Origin: an uncultured Bacteroidales bacterium
Lineage (GTDB): Bacteria > Bacteroidota > Bacteroidia > Bacteroidales > UBA932
DNA length: 64,000 nt
NCBI GenBank assembly: GCA_934717185.1
Contig: CAKUYQ010000006.1
Coordinates: forward strand, 46,537 to 110,536
Direction: 5' to 3'
Positions 36,680 to 44,749 of the stretch are shown in pieces. The stretch's first letter is position 1. Each line of letters begins with the position of its first letter. The position numbers and the translations under genes are program-made. The notes beneath the pieces are model-generated. The model made no database searches. It was not told where the DNA came from and was given only the letters and a program-made list of their open reading frames with translations.

Positions 36680-36850
36680 CTATAATTTACGCCACTGCTC
36701 AAACTCTTCCGAGTAGATTTCAAGATGTTGTCGGGTGATGTTTTCAAGAAGTTCCACTTATTCTGCGACTTCCGAGTTTGCGAACAAATTCGTCAAGCTT
36801 GTCACGCACCTCGCAACCGACAAATACGGGTTTGCAGTCTTCAATTCTCT
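36680..36850 (-). pseudogene. Fragment of a DUF3408-like conjugative-element gene
   Basis: One frame gives DCKPVFVGCEVRDKLDEFVR, then a shift leads to FLENITRQHLEIYSEEFEQW and a stop at 36680-36682. The C-terminal pattern (sheet, then a helix ending LExxxxHLExY) is that of DUF3408 proteins common on Bacteroidetes conjugative elements. Only the last 55 or so codons are left and they carry a frameshift. Confidence 0.5.
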
Positions 36851-37199
36851 AAACTTGTATGGAAACCGTACGATACTCTTCTAATGACAGCCTGCACTGT
36901 CTGCTACCAAACACGACACCTTATCTCTATTTGACTCTTACGACCAGTGTAATCAGCAATAATGGGACATGGATCTTTCCCGATTTTACATAATCATGTC
37001 CGCTGATTATGAAACACGATGGCAGCCGATGTAACAGACCATCAATTGTTTGTAAATCCATTGTGATGTGATTATTCCCGCTCTTTTTTGTTTTTTAAGC
37101 ATTTTCGGTTTGACATCATATAACACCGTAAACAACATTGTTATTGAGTTGTTTAGCTTCATTTCTCCCGTTTTTGAGGTTATTCCAGAGATTTTTGCG
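36851..37199. other. Gene-poor degraded DNA at the island's right edge
   Basis: Apart from an unrecognised 44-codon minus-strand frame (36927-37061, MDLQTIDGLLHRLPSCFIIS...), I see no coding potential. The DNA becomes AT-rich towards tmk. It probably contains the junction between element-derived and core sequence, but I find no direct repeats that would define attachment sites. Confidence 0.4.
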
Positions 37200-37207
37200 T
37201 AAGTTTG
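37200..37207 (+). promoter_or_regulatory. -7 box for tmk
   Basis: TAAGTTTG is an exact TAnnTTTG match 19 bases before the tmk ATG. Confidence 0.6.
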
Positions 37208-37226
37208 CAGAAAAGATGTTTAGTAT

Positions 37227-37895
37227 ATGCTTATAGTTTTAGAGGGCTTGGACGGTGCCGGAAAGAGCACACAGGTAAAGATGCTCAAAGATTATATAGA
37301 GAAGAGTGGAAAAGAGTTGAGATACATTCATTTTCCAAGGTTCGACACACCGGTATACGGTGAGATGATAGCCGGTTTTCTAAGAGGTGATTACGGGAAG
37401 ATAGATAGCGTGCATCCGCAGATTGTAGCACTGCTCTTTGCAGAAGACAGAAGGGTTGCCTCCGGCAGGATAAAGGAGTGGCTCAATAATGGAGATACAG
37501 TCCTATTGGACAGATATGTTTATTCAAACATTGCGTATCAGTGCGCAAAGATTGCAGATGGTGCAGAAAGGGAGCAGCTGAGGGATTGGATCTTTAACAC
37601 AGAATACAATATAAATGCTATTCCCCGCCCCGATGTGAACATTTTCCTTGATGTACCTGTCTCTTTTGTAGACAAAAAGCTTAAAGAGAACAGAGATGGG
37701 GATGACAGGGCATACCTTAAAGGAAAAGAGGATATTCATGAGGCGAATATTGAGTTTCAAATGCGCGTGCGCGATATATATCTCAAAGAGGTGAAACGAG
37801 ATGCAGATTTCAAAAGGGTTGATTGTAGCGATTGCAACGGCAACATGCTGCCTGCCAATGAGATCTTCTCAAGAATAACGGCATTGTTTATATAA
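37227..37895 (+). CDS. tmk: Thymidylate kinase
   Basis: 222 residues. The P-loop EGLDGAGKST is at residues 6-15, the DRY-type motif LLDRYVYSNIAYQ near 91-103, and a LID region (NRDGDDRAYLKG) near 155-166. It phosphorylates dTMP to dTDP in the cytoplasm. It is the first core gene right of the acquired island and is followed by a DoxX-like gene on the same strand. Length is slightly above the usual 205-215. Confidence 0.94.
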   Translation: MLIVLEGLDGAGKSTQVKMLKDYIEKSGKELRYIHFPRFDTPVYGEMIAGFLRGDYGKIDSVHPQIVALLFAEDRRVASGRIKEWLNNGDTVLLDRYVYSNIAYQCAKIADGAEREQLRDWIFNTEYNINAIPRPDVNIFLDVPVSFVDKKLKENRDGDDRAYLKGKEDIHEANIEFQMRVRDIYLKEVKRDADFKRVDCSDCNGNMLPANEIFSRITALFI

Positions 37896-37970
37896 TTTTC
37901 CAATAAGTGACGGCCCACAATACCTATGGTGTTGGCCATATCTGTTCGAAAGAGGATAAAAAGAGGTGTT

Positions 37971-39221
37971 ATGAAATTTCTACGAGAGATTAGCAGGATT
38001 CTTATAGGTGTTGTATTTATAGTTTCGGGATTTCTTAAGGCATTGGATCCCGTTGGAACATCTTTAAAGATCAAGGAGTACTTGGGAGCAATGCATTTTA
38101 ATTTTCTTGATTTTTTTGCAACTCCGGGTGCTGTTATTCTATGCTGTGTGGAATTTTTAATAGGTATTGCCATTCTAAAGGGTTTAAGGATAAGGCTGTT
38201 TTCTGTTATAAGCCTTGTTTTCACACTCTTCTTTACAGTTATAACATTGTGCTCAGCAACATTTCTGCCTGTTAAGGACTGCGGATGCTTTGGTGAGGCA
38301 ATCCATCTTACCAATTGGCAGACATTCGGCAAAAATATCCTGCTTTTGGGTGCCTCTGTTGTTATTTACAGACAGCGTAGCAGTTTCGCACCAATTGCAA
38401 CAAAATTCTGGCAGAATATCTACCTTGGAGCGTATTCTATCTTTATCCTGGCAACAACTCTCTACTCGCTGTCTTTCTTACCATTAGCCGACTTCGGGCA
38501 GTTCAAGCCGGGTACAGATCTCATAGCCAATTTGTCGGGGAACCAACTTAAACAGTTTAAAACAGTTATAATATACTCTAAAGATGGCGTAGAGAAGGAG
38601 TTTACATTGGACAATCTGCCGGATTCAACATGGTCTTATATAGATACAAAGTCTGTCCTCATTGCAGAGGGAAGCAGCAGCAACATAGATTTCTCCATAA
38701 GGGACAACAGAGGCAATGCAGTCACTGATTCTATTTTAGGCCTTAATTCGCCGCTTGTTTTTGTATCAGTTTACAAAAACCTGCCGGATGAAAAACTTGC
38801 CCAAATAGAGCAGATGGAGGGCAGTATTGCAAAAGCGGGCGGACAGCTGTTCATACTCTCTGCATCCAACGAGAAGCCAAACATATCTTTACCTGTATAT
38901 TCATCTGACTACAAGACACTTTTATCGCTTAACAGAAGCAACGGAGGTCTTACATATATTTATGAGGGAATTATTGTAAAAAAATGGAGCCGGTGTAACC
39001 GCCCAACTAATATGGATAACATATTTGGGCAATCTCCGGATATTTTAATTGCGGACACCATCATAAAGGAGCAACTGTTTATAGAGTTCTCCTTAGCACT
39101 GTTAATCTTTATGGTGGTTATCATAAGATCTGTTTCCAAACGTATCTACAAGAATCATTTATCACAGAGTGATGCAGAGACGCAGAATAGTGCGGAAGAG
39201 ATGCAGAAAGGTAAAGAATAA
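37971..39221 (+). CDS. DoxX/MauE-like membrane protein (BT_3928 type)
   Basis: 416 residues from the ATG at 37971; an in-frame ATG 45 bases upstream is less likely because it would put a charged stretch before the first membrane helix. Four N-terminal membrane segments (about 5-140) carry the MauE/DoxX-like motif PVKDCGCFGEAIHLTNWQTFGKN (shown in part), a fifth lies near 145-165, a soluble domain spans 175-355, and a last helix (about 365-385) precedes a hydrophilic tail. MauE-like proteins are linked to disulfide handling in the periplasm; the CGC motif fits a thiol role. The family is common in Bacteroidetes but uncharacterised. It converges on lptD with a five-base gap. Confidence 0.75.
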   Translation: MKFLREISRILIGVVFIVSGFLKALDPVGTSLKIKEYLGAMHFNFLDFFATPGAVILCCVEFLIGIAILKGLRIRLFSVISLVFTLFFTVITLCSATFLPVKDCGCFGEAIHLTNWQTFGKNILLLGASVVIYRQRSSFAPIATKFWQNIYLGAYSIFILATTLYSLSFLPLADFGQFKPGTDLIANLSGNQLKQFKTVIIYSKDGVEKEFTLDNLPDSTWSYIDTKSVLIAEGSSSNIDFSIRDNRGNAVTDSILGLNSPLVFVSVYKNLPDEKLAQIEQMEGSIAKAGGQLFILSASNEKPNISLPVYSSDYKTLLSLNRSNGGLTYIYEGIIVKKWSRCNRPTNMDNIFGQSPDILIADTIIKEQLFIEFSLALLIFMVVIIRSVSKRIYKNHLSQSDAETQNSAEEMQKGKE

Positions 39222-39226
39222 CGCAA

Positions 39227-42133
39227 CTACCTGCTGTATCTGTCCCAATAGCTGGCATTCTTCTTAAACTGCAACAGATCTGCCAATGCAGACGCCTTTG
39301 CATTTATTCTAAAACTCCAGCTCTGCCATTGCCCCGACGGTACCCATGAGAACGATATCTGGAAACAGTGCAGATCGTATGACGCGCTCATCTGAGTGGT
39401 GGTGAGCTTCATCTTGGCTAAGTCAAAACCGCTGTTAAGGCTCACATTAAGCTTCTCCGTAAGCCTCATCTGCCCCGAGAATCCAAGCGCAACCGTATGG
39501 TTGTTAATTGTTTGTCTTACTTGGTTCGCGTACTGATAACTTCTTGAATATGAATAGTTGAAGTTAAAATTGGCAGACCACGGGATGTTAGGGTCCATAT
39601 AGTACAACCACCCTCCCGGTATGTACTCACCCGTAACAGGGTGGTAATATATTCGCTGGTACTGCGTTACCGTTCCATGCCCATGTCCGTCTCCTCCTCT
39701 TCCGCTTCCCGACGAATTGCTGCCGGATTGGTTGTTATTGTTGAATTTATAGTCGTAGTTTTCGCCCATTTTGCTTTTTCCCTCACCGCTAAAACCGTAT
39801 GAGAACGACAGACTTGCATTGGTAAGCCTTGCCAATTTAAAGCCACCCTCCTGTACAATGTTAAATGTTTTAATCCTCTGCCCTCTCTCATTTATTGCGT
39901 AAGGGTCTAATGTTGCATTTGCATTGAGACCCAATTTGCCGAATATGGTTGTTGACATATTCACGGATATGTTGGAGAGGTTCATTGAGTCTGCCAAAAA
40001 GTTATACGAACCACCTATTGAGAGCTGGTCTATAAGTTTTATCTTCTTAACCCCTTTTCCTGTTGTATCCTTTAAATCCCTTACTTTGGCCTCCAAGTTG
40101 TTTCCTATTGAGAACGACATACTTGCGCTCTTTCCCCTTGACGGGGCAGAGTTGATTCCACCCTCAAATCTATTATATATCTCTGTATGCTGTATGCCGT
40201 TTATATCTACGTAGCTGAAGGTCTTGTATCCGTTCATCGCGGTTCCCATCTCCGGTTGGAAACTAAAGCCTATTGATGGTGTAACCATGTGCCTTATCGC
40301 CTCTACCTTTCTGTTCTTGCCAAAGTTGAAAAGACCGTACAATCTGGTAGTGACAGATAATCCTGCAGAAAAATTCTGTGTAATGCCAAAGGTGCTGAAC
40401 GGATCTGACTTCTCGGTTACAACCTTTTGTGTTTCGGTATCGAAGTATTTGCTTATATCTGTAAAGTACCAATTCATTCCGTAGTTTACAGATGGAGCTA
40501 TCTGTATATATTTGAGCAGGGTAAGGCTTGGCAACTGAATACTGAAATTATGTCTCATTCCATTTGTCATGTGGTCTTTCCAGAAATTGGGATCTTTAAC
40601 CTGACTTGCCTTAAAGCTCATCCTGTTCTCCAATGTAGTATTATAATTGAAGGCAAACTGCTCGTAAAATTTCTCCTTTCCTACCCTCTCCTTGCGCTTG
40701 AAAGGATATATTCTGTTAACCGTAAAGGTTAGGTTAGGCAGAGTAACAGAGTATGAACTGTCTCGCGAACTCTGGCTATGAAGAGCATTTACCGTTAGGC
40801 TGAACGGGGTGCCTGCCCATGTTTTTCCGTATGATATAGATGATGATATCTGGTTCTGAAGTGCCTGGTTTATGTTTGTCTGGTTGTTGTACTTATTGTT
40901 GTTAGGGCTGGAAAAGTTTACAGATGCCCTGAAAGTGGTTCCGGGACGTGCTTTTGCATCCTGAGAGTGAGTCCACTGAACAGAGAAGTTTGTCATCTCG
41001 TTATAATCCGGCGAGCCCTTCTCTCCGGTTACGTCATCCTGATATGTAAGCGAGAATGTTCCGTTATATTTATACCTTTTATTATATCTTGAATTCAGTT
41101 GCATGCCCCATGAGCCTCTGGTATAAATATCTCCTGTGGCCGCAAGGTCAAAATGATCTCCAAATACAAAATAGTATCCCAATCCTCTAAGGAAAAAGCC
41201 TCTGGCCGTCTCCTCTCCATATGTTGGAACAAGTACACCCCCGCTCCTTCCACTGTTAAGTTTTGGCACAAAACCAAACGGAAGTGCAAATGGTGTTGGA
41301 ACATCCTCAACTACAACATATGCAGGCCCGAAAACTGTCTTCTGTCCCTTGCCTTTTTCGTTGATCACCTTTGCAGCTGTCATCTTAAGGTAAAAATGTG
41401 GATGTTCAAGATCGCAGGTGGTATATTTTCCTTTTGAAATATTTATGGAATTGTCGGGAAGCTTCTTTAAAAACTGACCATGCAGATACCCCTCCCCCTC
41501 TTGCGTTATCATATTTTTGATCTTGGCCTTCTGTGTCTTAAAATTATAGTAGACACTCTCCATCTCAAAGCTCTGCTCCCCCTGTTTCATTACAGGACTG
41601 CCCTTAATCACCCCGGTGGTATCGGGGAGTCCCTTGGCAAAGACAATACCTGTAGACATGTCGTAAGCCATATAGTCTGCCTTAATCTCCATGTCGTTGT
41701 ACTTTACACTCATATCTCCATAGTAGTAGAGCATCCTCTTCCCATCTGCAAAGACCTTTACTGTTGAATCTCGGGCTGTTGAAAATACCGGAAACTCCAA
41801 TGTTCCGCGATTTTTTAGTGAGTCTTGCCCTACAACCGCAAGTGAATCATTGCCGGATAAAGTAACAGAATCTTTGCCTAATATAGCGAGTGAATCGTTG
41901 CCGGACAGAGTAACGGAGTCTCTGCCGAATGTAGCAAGAGAATCTCTCTTTGCAGCGTGCAGTGTGTCTGTACTTGCTGCCGTGAGCGAGTCCGGCCTCC
42001 TTAGTGTATCTTGTAAAATATCTGCAGATAGAGGCTCTATGTATTGGTATGCCTGCGCACCAATAAAACTGCCGGCGAAAAGCACCAGCATGGCTATTAT
42101 TGTGATTATTAATGTTTTTATTCTCGCAGACAT
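39227..42133 (-). CDS. lptD: LptD-like LPS assembly outer membrane protein
   Basis: 968 residues with a signal peptide (about 1-28), an N-terminal OstA/LptA-like beta-jellyroll (about 110-260: MLYYYGDMSVKYNDMEIKAD region) and a large C-terminal beta-barrel. It is the Bacteroidetes form of the LptD translocon that inserts lipopolysaccharide into the outer leaflet. The N-terminal linker contains a 16-residue tandem repeat (DSVTLSGNDSLAxxGx). Its promoter is back-to-back with that of the amidase gene. One CTTCCCGACAA word lies within it (41451-41461). Confidence 0.85.
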   Translation of the reverse strand: MSARIKTLIITIIAMLVLFAGSFIGAQAYQYIEPLSADILQDTLRRPDSLTAASTDTLHAAKRDSLATFGRDSVTLSGNDSLAILGKDSVTLSGNDSLAVVGQDSLKNRGTLEFPVFSTARDSTVKVFADGKRMLYYYGDMSVKYNDMEIKADYMAYDMSTGIVFAKGLPDTTGVIKGSPVMKQGEQSFEMESVYYNFKTQKAKIKNMITQEGEGYLHGQFLKKLPDNSINISKGKYTTCDLEHPHFYLKMTAAKVINEKGKGQKTVFGPAYVVVEDVPTPFALPFGFVPKLNSGRSGGVLVPTYGEETARGFFLRGLGYYFVFGDHFDLAATGDIYTRGSWGMQLNSRYNKRYKYNGTFSLTYQDDVTGEKGSPDYNEMTNFSVQWTHSQDAKARPGTTFRASVNFSSPNNNKYNNQTNINQALQNQISSSISYGKTWAGTPFSLTVNALHSQSSRDSSYSVTLPNLTFTVNRIYPFKRKERVGKEKFYEQFAFNYNTTLENRMSFKASQVKDPNFWKDHMTNGMRHNFSIQLPSLTLLKYIQIAPSVNYGMNWYFTDISKYFDTETQKVVTEKSDPFSTFGITQNFSAGLSVTTRLYGLFNFGKNRKVEAIRHMVTPSIGFSFQPEMGTAMNGYKTFSYVDINGIQHTEIYNRFEGGINSAPSRGKSASMSFSIGNNLEAKVRDLKDTTGKGVKKIKLIDQLSIGGSYNFLADSMNLSNISVNMSTTIFGKLGLNANATLDPYAINERGQRIKTFNIVQEGGFKLARLTNASLSFSYGFSGEGKSKMGENYDYKFNNNNQSGSNSSGSGRGGDGHGHGTVTQYQRIYYHPVTGEYIPGGWLYYMDPNIPWSANFNFNYSYSRSYQYANQVRQTINNHTVALGFSGQMRLTEKLNVSLNSGFDLAKMKLTTTQMSASYDLHCFQISFSWVPSGQWQSWSFRINAKASALADLLQFKKNASYWDRYSR
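41838..41954. repeat. 48-bp tandem repeat in the lptD linker
   Basis: Two 48-base units (41838-41885, 41886-41933) and a partial third encode a 16-residue unit (ATFGRDSVTLSGNDSL / AILGKDSVTLSGNDSL / AVVGQDSL). The unit is a multiple of three, so number can vary in frame. Confidence 0.75.
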
Positions 42134-42191
42134 TAAGAAATCATTTTGGCTTTTAATTCAACAATTACAATATTAATGGGGATTAAACCAG

Positions 42192-42208
42192 CAAAATTAG
42201 TATTTTTG
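42192..42208. promoter_or_regulatory. Back-to-back divergent promoters of lptD and the amidase
   Basis: CAAAATTA (42192-42199; TAATTTTG on the minus strand) and TATTTTTG (42201-42208, plus strand) are exact TAnnTTTG boxes separated by one base. RNA polymerase could occupy only one at a time, so the two genes may be reciprocally expressed. Confidence 0.6.
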
Positions 42209-42241
42209 CAAGGTGCGAATTTAATACTTTTTTGCAACAAT

Positions 42242-43480
42242 ATGATATTTAAAAAATTTATAGCACTCTTTAGCATACTTTACCTTCTGTTTTTTTTCTG
42301 TGCAGTCGCAACAGATCTTTGCGCCTCTGTACCCAACAATGAATATACCAAACTTAAGTGCATTGTTATAGATCCGGGGCATGGAGGAAAGCATCCGGGG
42401 GCTATAAGCAAAGTAGGGAATATTAAAGAAAAGGATATCACGCTCTCTGTTGCATTAAAATTAGGCAAACTCATAAAGGATAATTACCCGGATGTAAAGG
42501 TTGTATATACCAGAACCAATGACGTTTATGTAGATCTTGACGTAAGGGCCGCAATTGCAAACAAAAACAAGGCAGATCTGTTTTTATCCATACACTGCAA
42601 TTCGGCAGCATCTGCAGAGGCTCACGGTACCGAGACCTTTGTAATGGGTACATCAAAAAGTCCTGGAAATTTTGATGTTTGTAAACGTGAGAACTCCGTT
42701 ATAACCGTAGAGGACAATTACAAAGCAAAATATGAGGGGTTTAACCCGAGCTCTCCCGAATCATACATAATCTTTTCTCTGCTACAGAATACTCATTTGG
42801 AACAAAGTCTTATCTTTGCATCCTATATTCAAGACAACTTTTCCAAAGGCCCTATAAAATACAACAGGGGGGTAAAACAGGGAGGGTTGCTTGTTTTATG
42901 GAAGACAACCATGCCGGCTGTTCTCACCGAAATAGGTTTTCTTTCAAATGCAAAGGACAGGGCTGTCCTTAACAGCAAGGCCAAGCAGCAGGAGATTGCT
43001 TCTGCTCTTTATAATGCTTTTGTAAAATATAAAGAGGGTTATGAGGGTGGAGAAAGCGTTGGCATTGGCGATTTAGAGAGTAAAGAAAGTAAAGAAAGTA
43101 AAGAGAGTAAAGAGAGTAAAGAGAGTAAAGAGAGTAGAGAGAGTAGAGAGAGTAGAGAGGGTAGAGAGAGTAGAGAGGGGAAGGAGAGCGTTGGCATTGG
43201 CGTTGGCGATTTAAAGAGTAAAGAAAGTAGAGAGTGTAGAGAGTGTGAGAAGGGTGGTGTGTGGGGGGTGCAGGTAATGAGTGTGGCAAAAAAGCTTAAC
43301 TGTTCTTCTACCATGTTTAAAGGTGTTCCTGTTGTAAGATACAGAGTTGGCAACACCTATAAATATATACACGGTTCCTTTGCAACAAAGGAGGAGGCCT
43401 TAGTGGAGTTGACAGAGATAAGGAAGAAATTCCCTGAAGCATTCATAACAAAGATGAAGGATTATAAGCCGGACAAATAG
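42242..43480 (+). CDS. N-acetylmuramoyl-L-alanine amidase with repeat-encoded linker and SPOR-like tail
   Basis: 412 residues from the ATG at 42242 (MIFKKFIALF), 34 bases after the -7 box; an upstream ATG at 42146 lies beyond the promoter. A signal peptide is followed by an Amidase_3 domain: the zinc site shows as VIDPGHGGKHPG (near 42-52), a histidine in SIHCNS, and a catalytic glutamate in LTEIGFLSN (near 230). Residues about 270-340 are SVGIGD-type repeats and an (ESK)n/(ESR)n tract derived from a dispersed DNA repeat. The C-terminal 70 residues look like a SPOR domain, which binds denuded septal peptidoglycan. The enzyme trims stem peptides during cell division. Confidence 0.88.
   Translation: MIFKKFIALFSILYLLFFFCAVATDLCASVPNNEYTKLKCIVIDPGHGGKHPGAISKVGNIKEKDITLSVALKLGKLIKDNYPDVKVVYTRTNDVYVDLDVRAAIANKNKADLFLSIHCNSAASAEAHGTETFVMGTSKSPGNFDVCKRENSVITVEDNYKAKYEGFNPSSPESYIIFSLLQNTHLEQSLIFASYIQDNFSKGPIKYNRGVKQGGLLVLWKTTMPAVLTEIGFLSNAKDRAVLNSKAKQQEIASALYNAFVKYKEGYEGGESVGIGDLESKESKESKESKESKESKESRESRESREGRESREGKESVGIGVGDLKSKESRECRECEKGGVWGVQVMSVAKKLNCSSTMFKGVPVVRYRVGNTYKYIHGSFATKEEALVELTEIRKKFPEAFITKMKDYKPDK
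43056..43253. repeat. Dispersed compound repeat inside the amidase coding sequence
   Basis: Two copies of the element, each starting with GCGTTGGCATTGGC (43056 and 43188). The first continues into about twelve 9-base units of the form GARAGTARA (43075-43185), the second into a shorter degenerate tract. These are the reverse complement of the CTCTTTACT tracts in the intergenic copies. Because units are 6 and 9 bases, the frame is kept. Confidence 0.85.
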
Positions 43481-43573
43481 AGTAAAACCTATACAGGCAA
43501 CCGGTATAAAGTTGTACGAAACAAAGGTAGCAAAAAATAATAAAGAAGATAATAAGATAACACACGAATCATA

Positions 43574-44491
43574 ATGAAACCTATATTAAATAAGAAACAG
43601 AATCTTGGGCTATTTGTGCTAGTAACAATAGCATGTATCTTTATTGTAATAAACTTTCTGCGAGGCAGCGATATCTTTAGCGGTCGTAGCAGATATTATA
43701 CAACATTCGGCAGTGTGGACGGGCTAAGCGCCACGAGCCCTGTATACATAAGAGGTCTTAAAGTAGGCTCAATAGAGACCATCAAATATGACAATGTAAA
43801 AGATCTGTTTGTCATACGTATGGCAATAAAGTCCGATTATGCGATACCGGCAGACTCAAAGGCAGAACTTTACAGTGCAGATATACTCGGCAGCAAATCT
43901 GTAAGAATTTCATTTGGGAATTCGAACATCCACCTGTCAAAGAATGATACTCTGCAGGGTATTATAGTCCCCGACATGATCTCTACCCTTACGGGAGAAA
44001 TTGCCCCGCTTAAAGAGCAGTTCTCGGCTGTTATGGAGAACCTCAACAAAACACTCACAAGCATCAACACTGTTTTGGATTCAACAACACAGAAAAATTT
44101 GAGTGAGACTTTCAGCAACCTTAACGCAACAGCATCGAATGCCAAAGAGCTCACTACACAGTTGAATGAGATGGCACCGCAGGCAAAGGCACTTGTTGCA
44201 AACCTGTCTGAACTGTCCGAAACATTAAAGGCCAACAAGGGTACAATTGAGGAATCATTGAATAACATTAAAGGTTTTACAGGCAATATTGCAAAAGCAC
44301 CAATTGAGGAGACTATTGAAAAGCTGAACAGTCTTATATCGCAACTTCAATCTCCGGACGGAACAGTTGGCAAGCTTCTAAACTCAAACTCAATTTATAA
44401 CAATGTTGATTCATTAATCTTCCATATTGACGATTTAATCCAAAAAATTACGGCCAATCCAAAAAAGTATATCAAGATAAGTGTATTTTAG
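43574..44491 (+). CDS. MlaD-family (MCE domain) lipid transport protein
   Basis: 305 residues: one N-terminal membrane helix (about 8-28), a single MCE domain (about 35-120; FGSVDGLSATSPVYIRGLKVGSI region) and a long helical C-terminus rich in coiled coil (about 135-260). MCE proteins form hexameric rings that carry phospholipids between the membranes with an MlaE/MlaF ABC transporter, which is not encoded in the window. It follows the amidase gene by 93 bases and may be cotranscribed with it. Function assigned by domain. Confidence 0.85.
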   Translation: MKPILNKKQNLGLFVLVTIACIFIVINFLRGSDIFSGRSRYYTTFGSVDGLSATSPVYIRGLKVGSIETIKYDNVKDLFVIRMAIKSDYAIPADSKAELYSADILGSKSVRISFGNSNIHLSKNDTLQGIIVPDMISTLTGEIAPLKEQFSAVMENLNKTLTSINTVLDSTTQKNLSETFSNLNATASNAKELTTQLNEMAPQAKALVANLSELSETLKANKGTIEESLNNIKGFTGNIAKAPIEETIEKLNSLISQLQSPDGTVGKLLNSNSIYNNVDSLIFHIDDLIQKITANPKKYIKISVF

Positions 44492-44521
44492 GTTTTACGC
44501 CGCTACAACGTTGATTTAGGG

Positions 44522-44541
44522 TTATTAACAAGTTATCAACA
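44522..44541 (+). other. Two DnaA-box-like nonamers upstream of dnaA
   Basis: TTATTAACA (44522-44530) and TTATCAACA (44533-44541) lie two bases apart in the 258-base AT-rich gap before dnaA. The second differs from TTATCCACA by one base, the first by two. They may serve dnaA autoregulation; two boxes are too few to call an origin. Confidence 0.45.
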
Positions 44542-44717
44542 AGTACATTTTTACCTGTTTTTACGGAGAAAGTAAAATTTCATTTATTTTTAACACATTG
44601 ATTTACAAGTGGTTATATAATAAATATTTTTTCGTTTTGATTTATAAGTAGTTACGTTTTTGTCCAAAAAAACAATAGATAATAATTTTTTTTATCACTT
44701 TTTTTTATTCACTTTTG

Positions 44718-44742
44718 TACTCCTTAAGTTTTAAAGGAGTAT
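44718..44742 (+). promoter_or_regulatory. dnaA: dnaA leader hairpin that hides a Shine-Dalgarno
   Basis: TACTCCTTAA (44718-44727) can pair with TTAAAGGAGTA (44732-44742). The right arm contains AAAGGAG (44733-44739), a strong Shine-Dalgarno 10 bases before the dnaA ATG, unusual in this phylum. Just upstream, CACTTTTG (44711) is a 7-of-8 match to the -7 box. The hairpin would block ribosome binding. Confidence 0.6.
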
Positions 44743-44749
44743 AAAATTT

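Noticed and set aside
43075..43185. Possible CRISPR-like repeat array
   Set aside because: Units are 9 bases and contiguous without spacers, and they are translated in frame; this is a tandem microsatellite.
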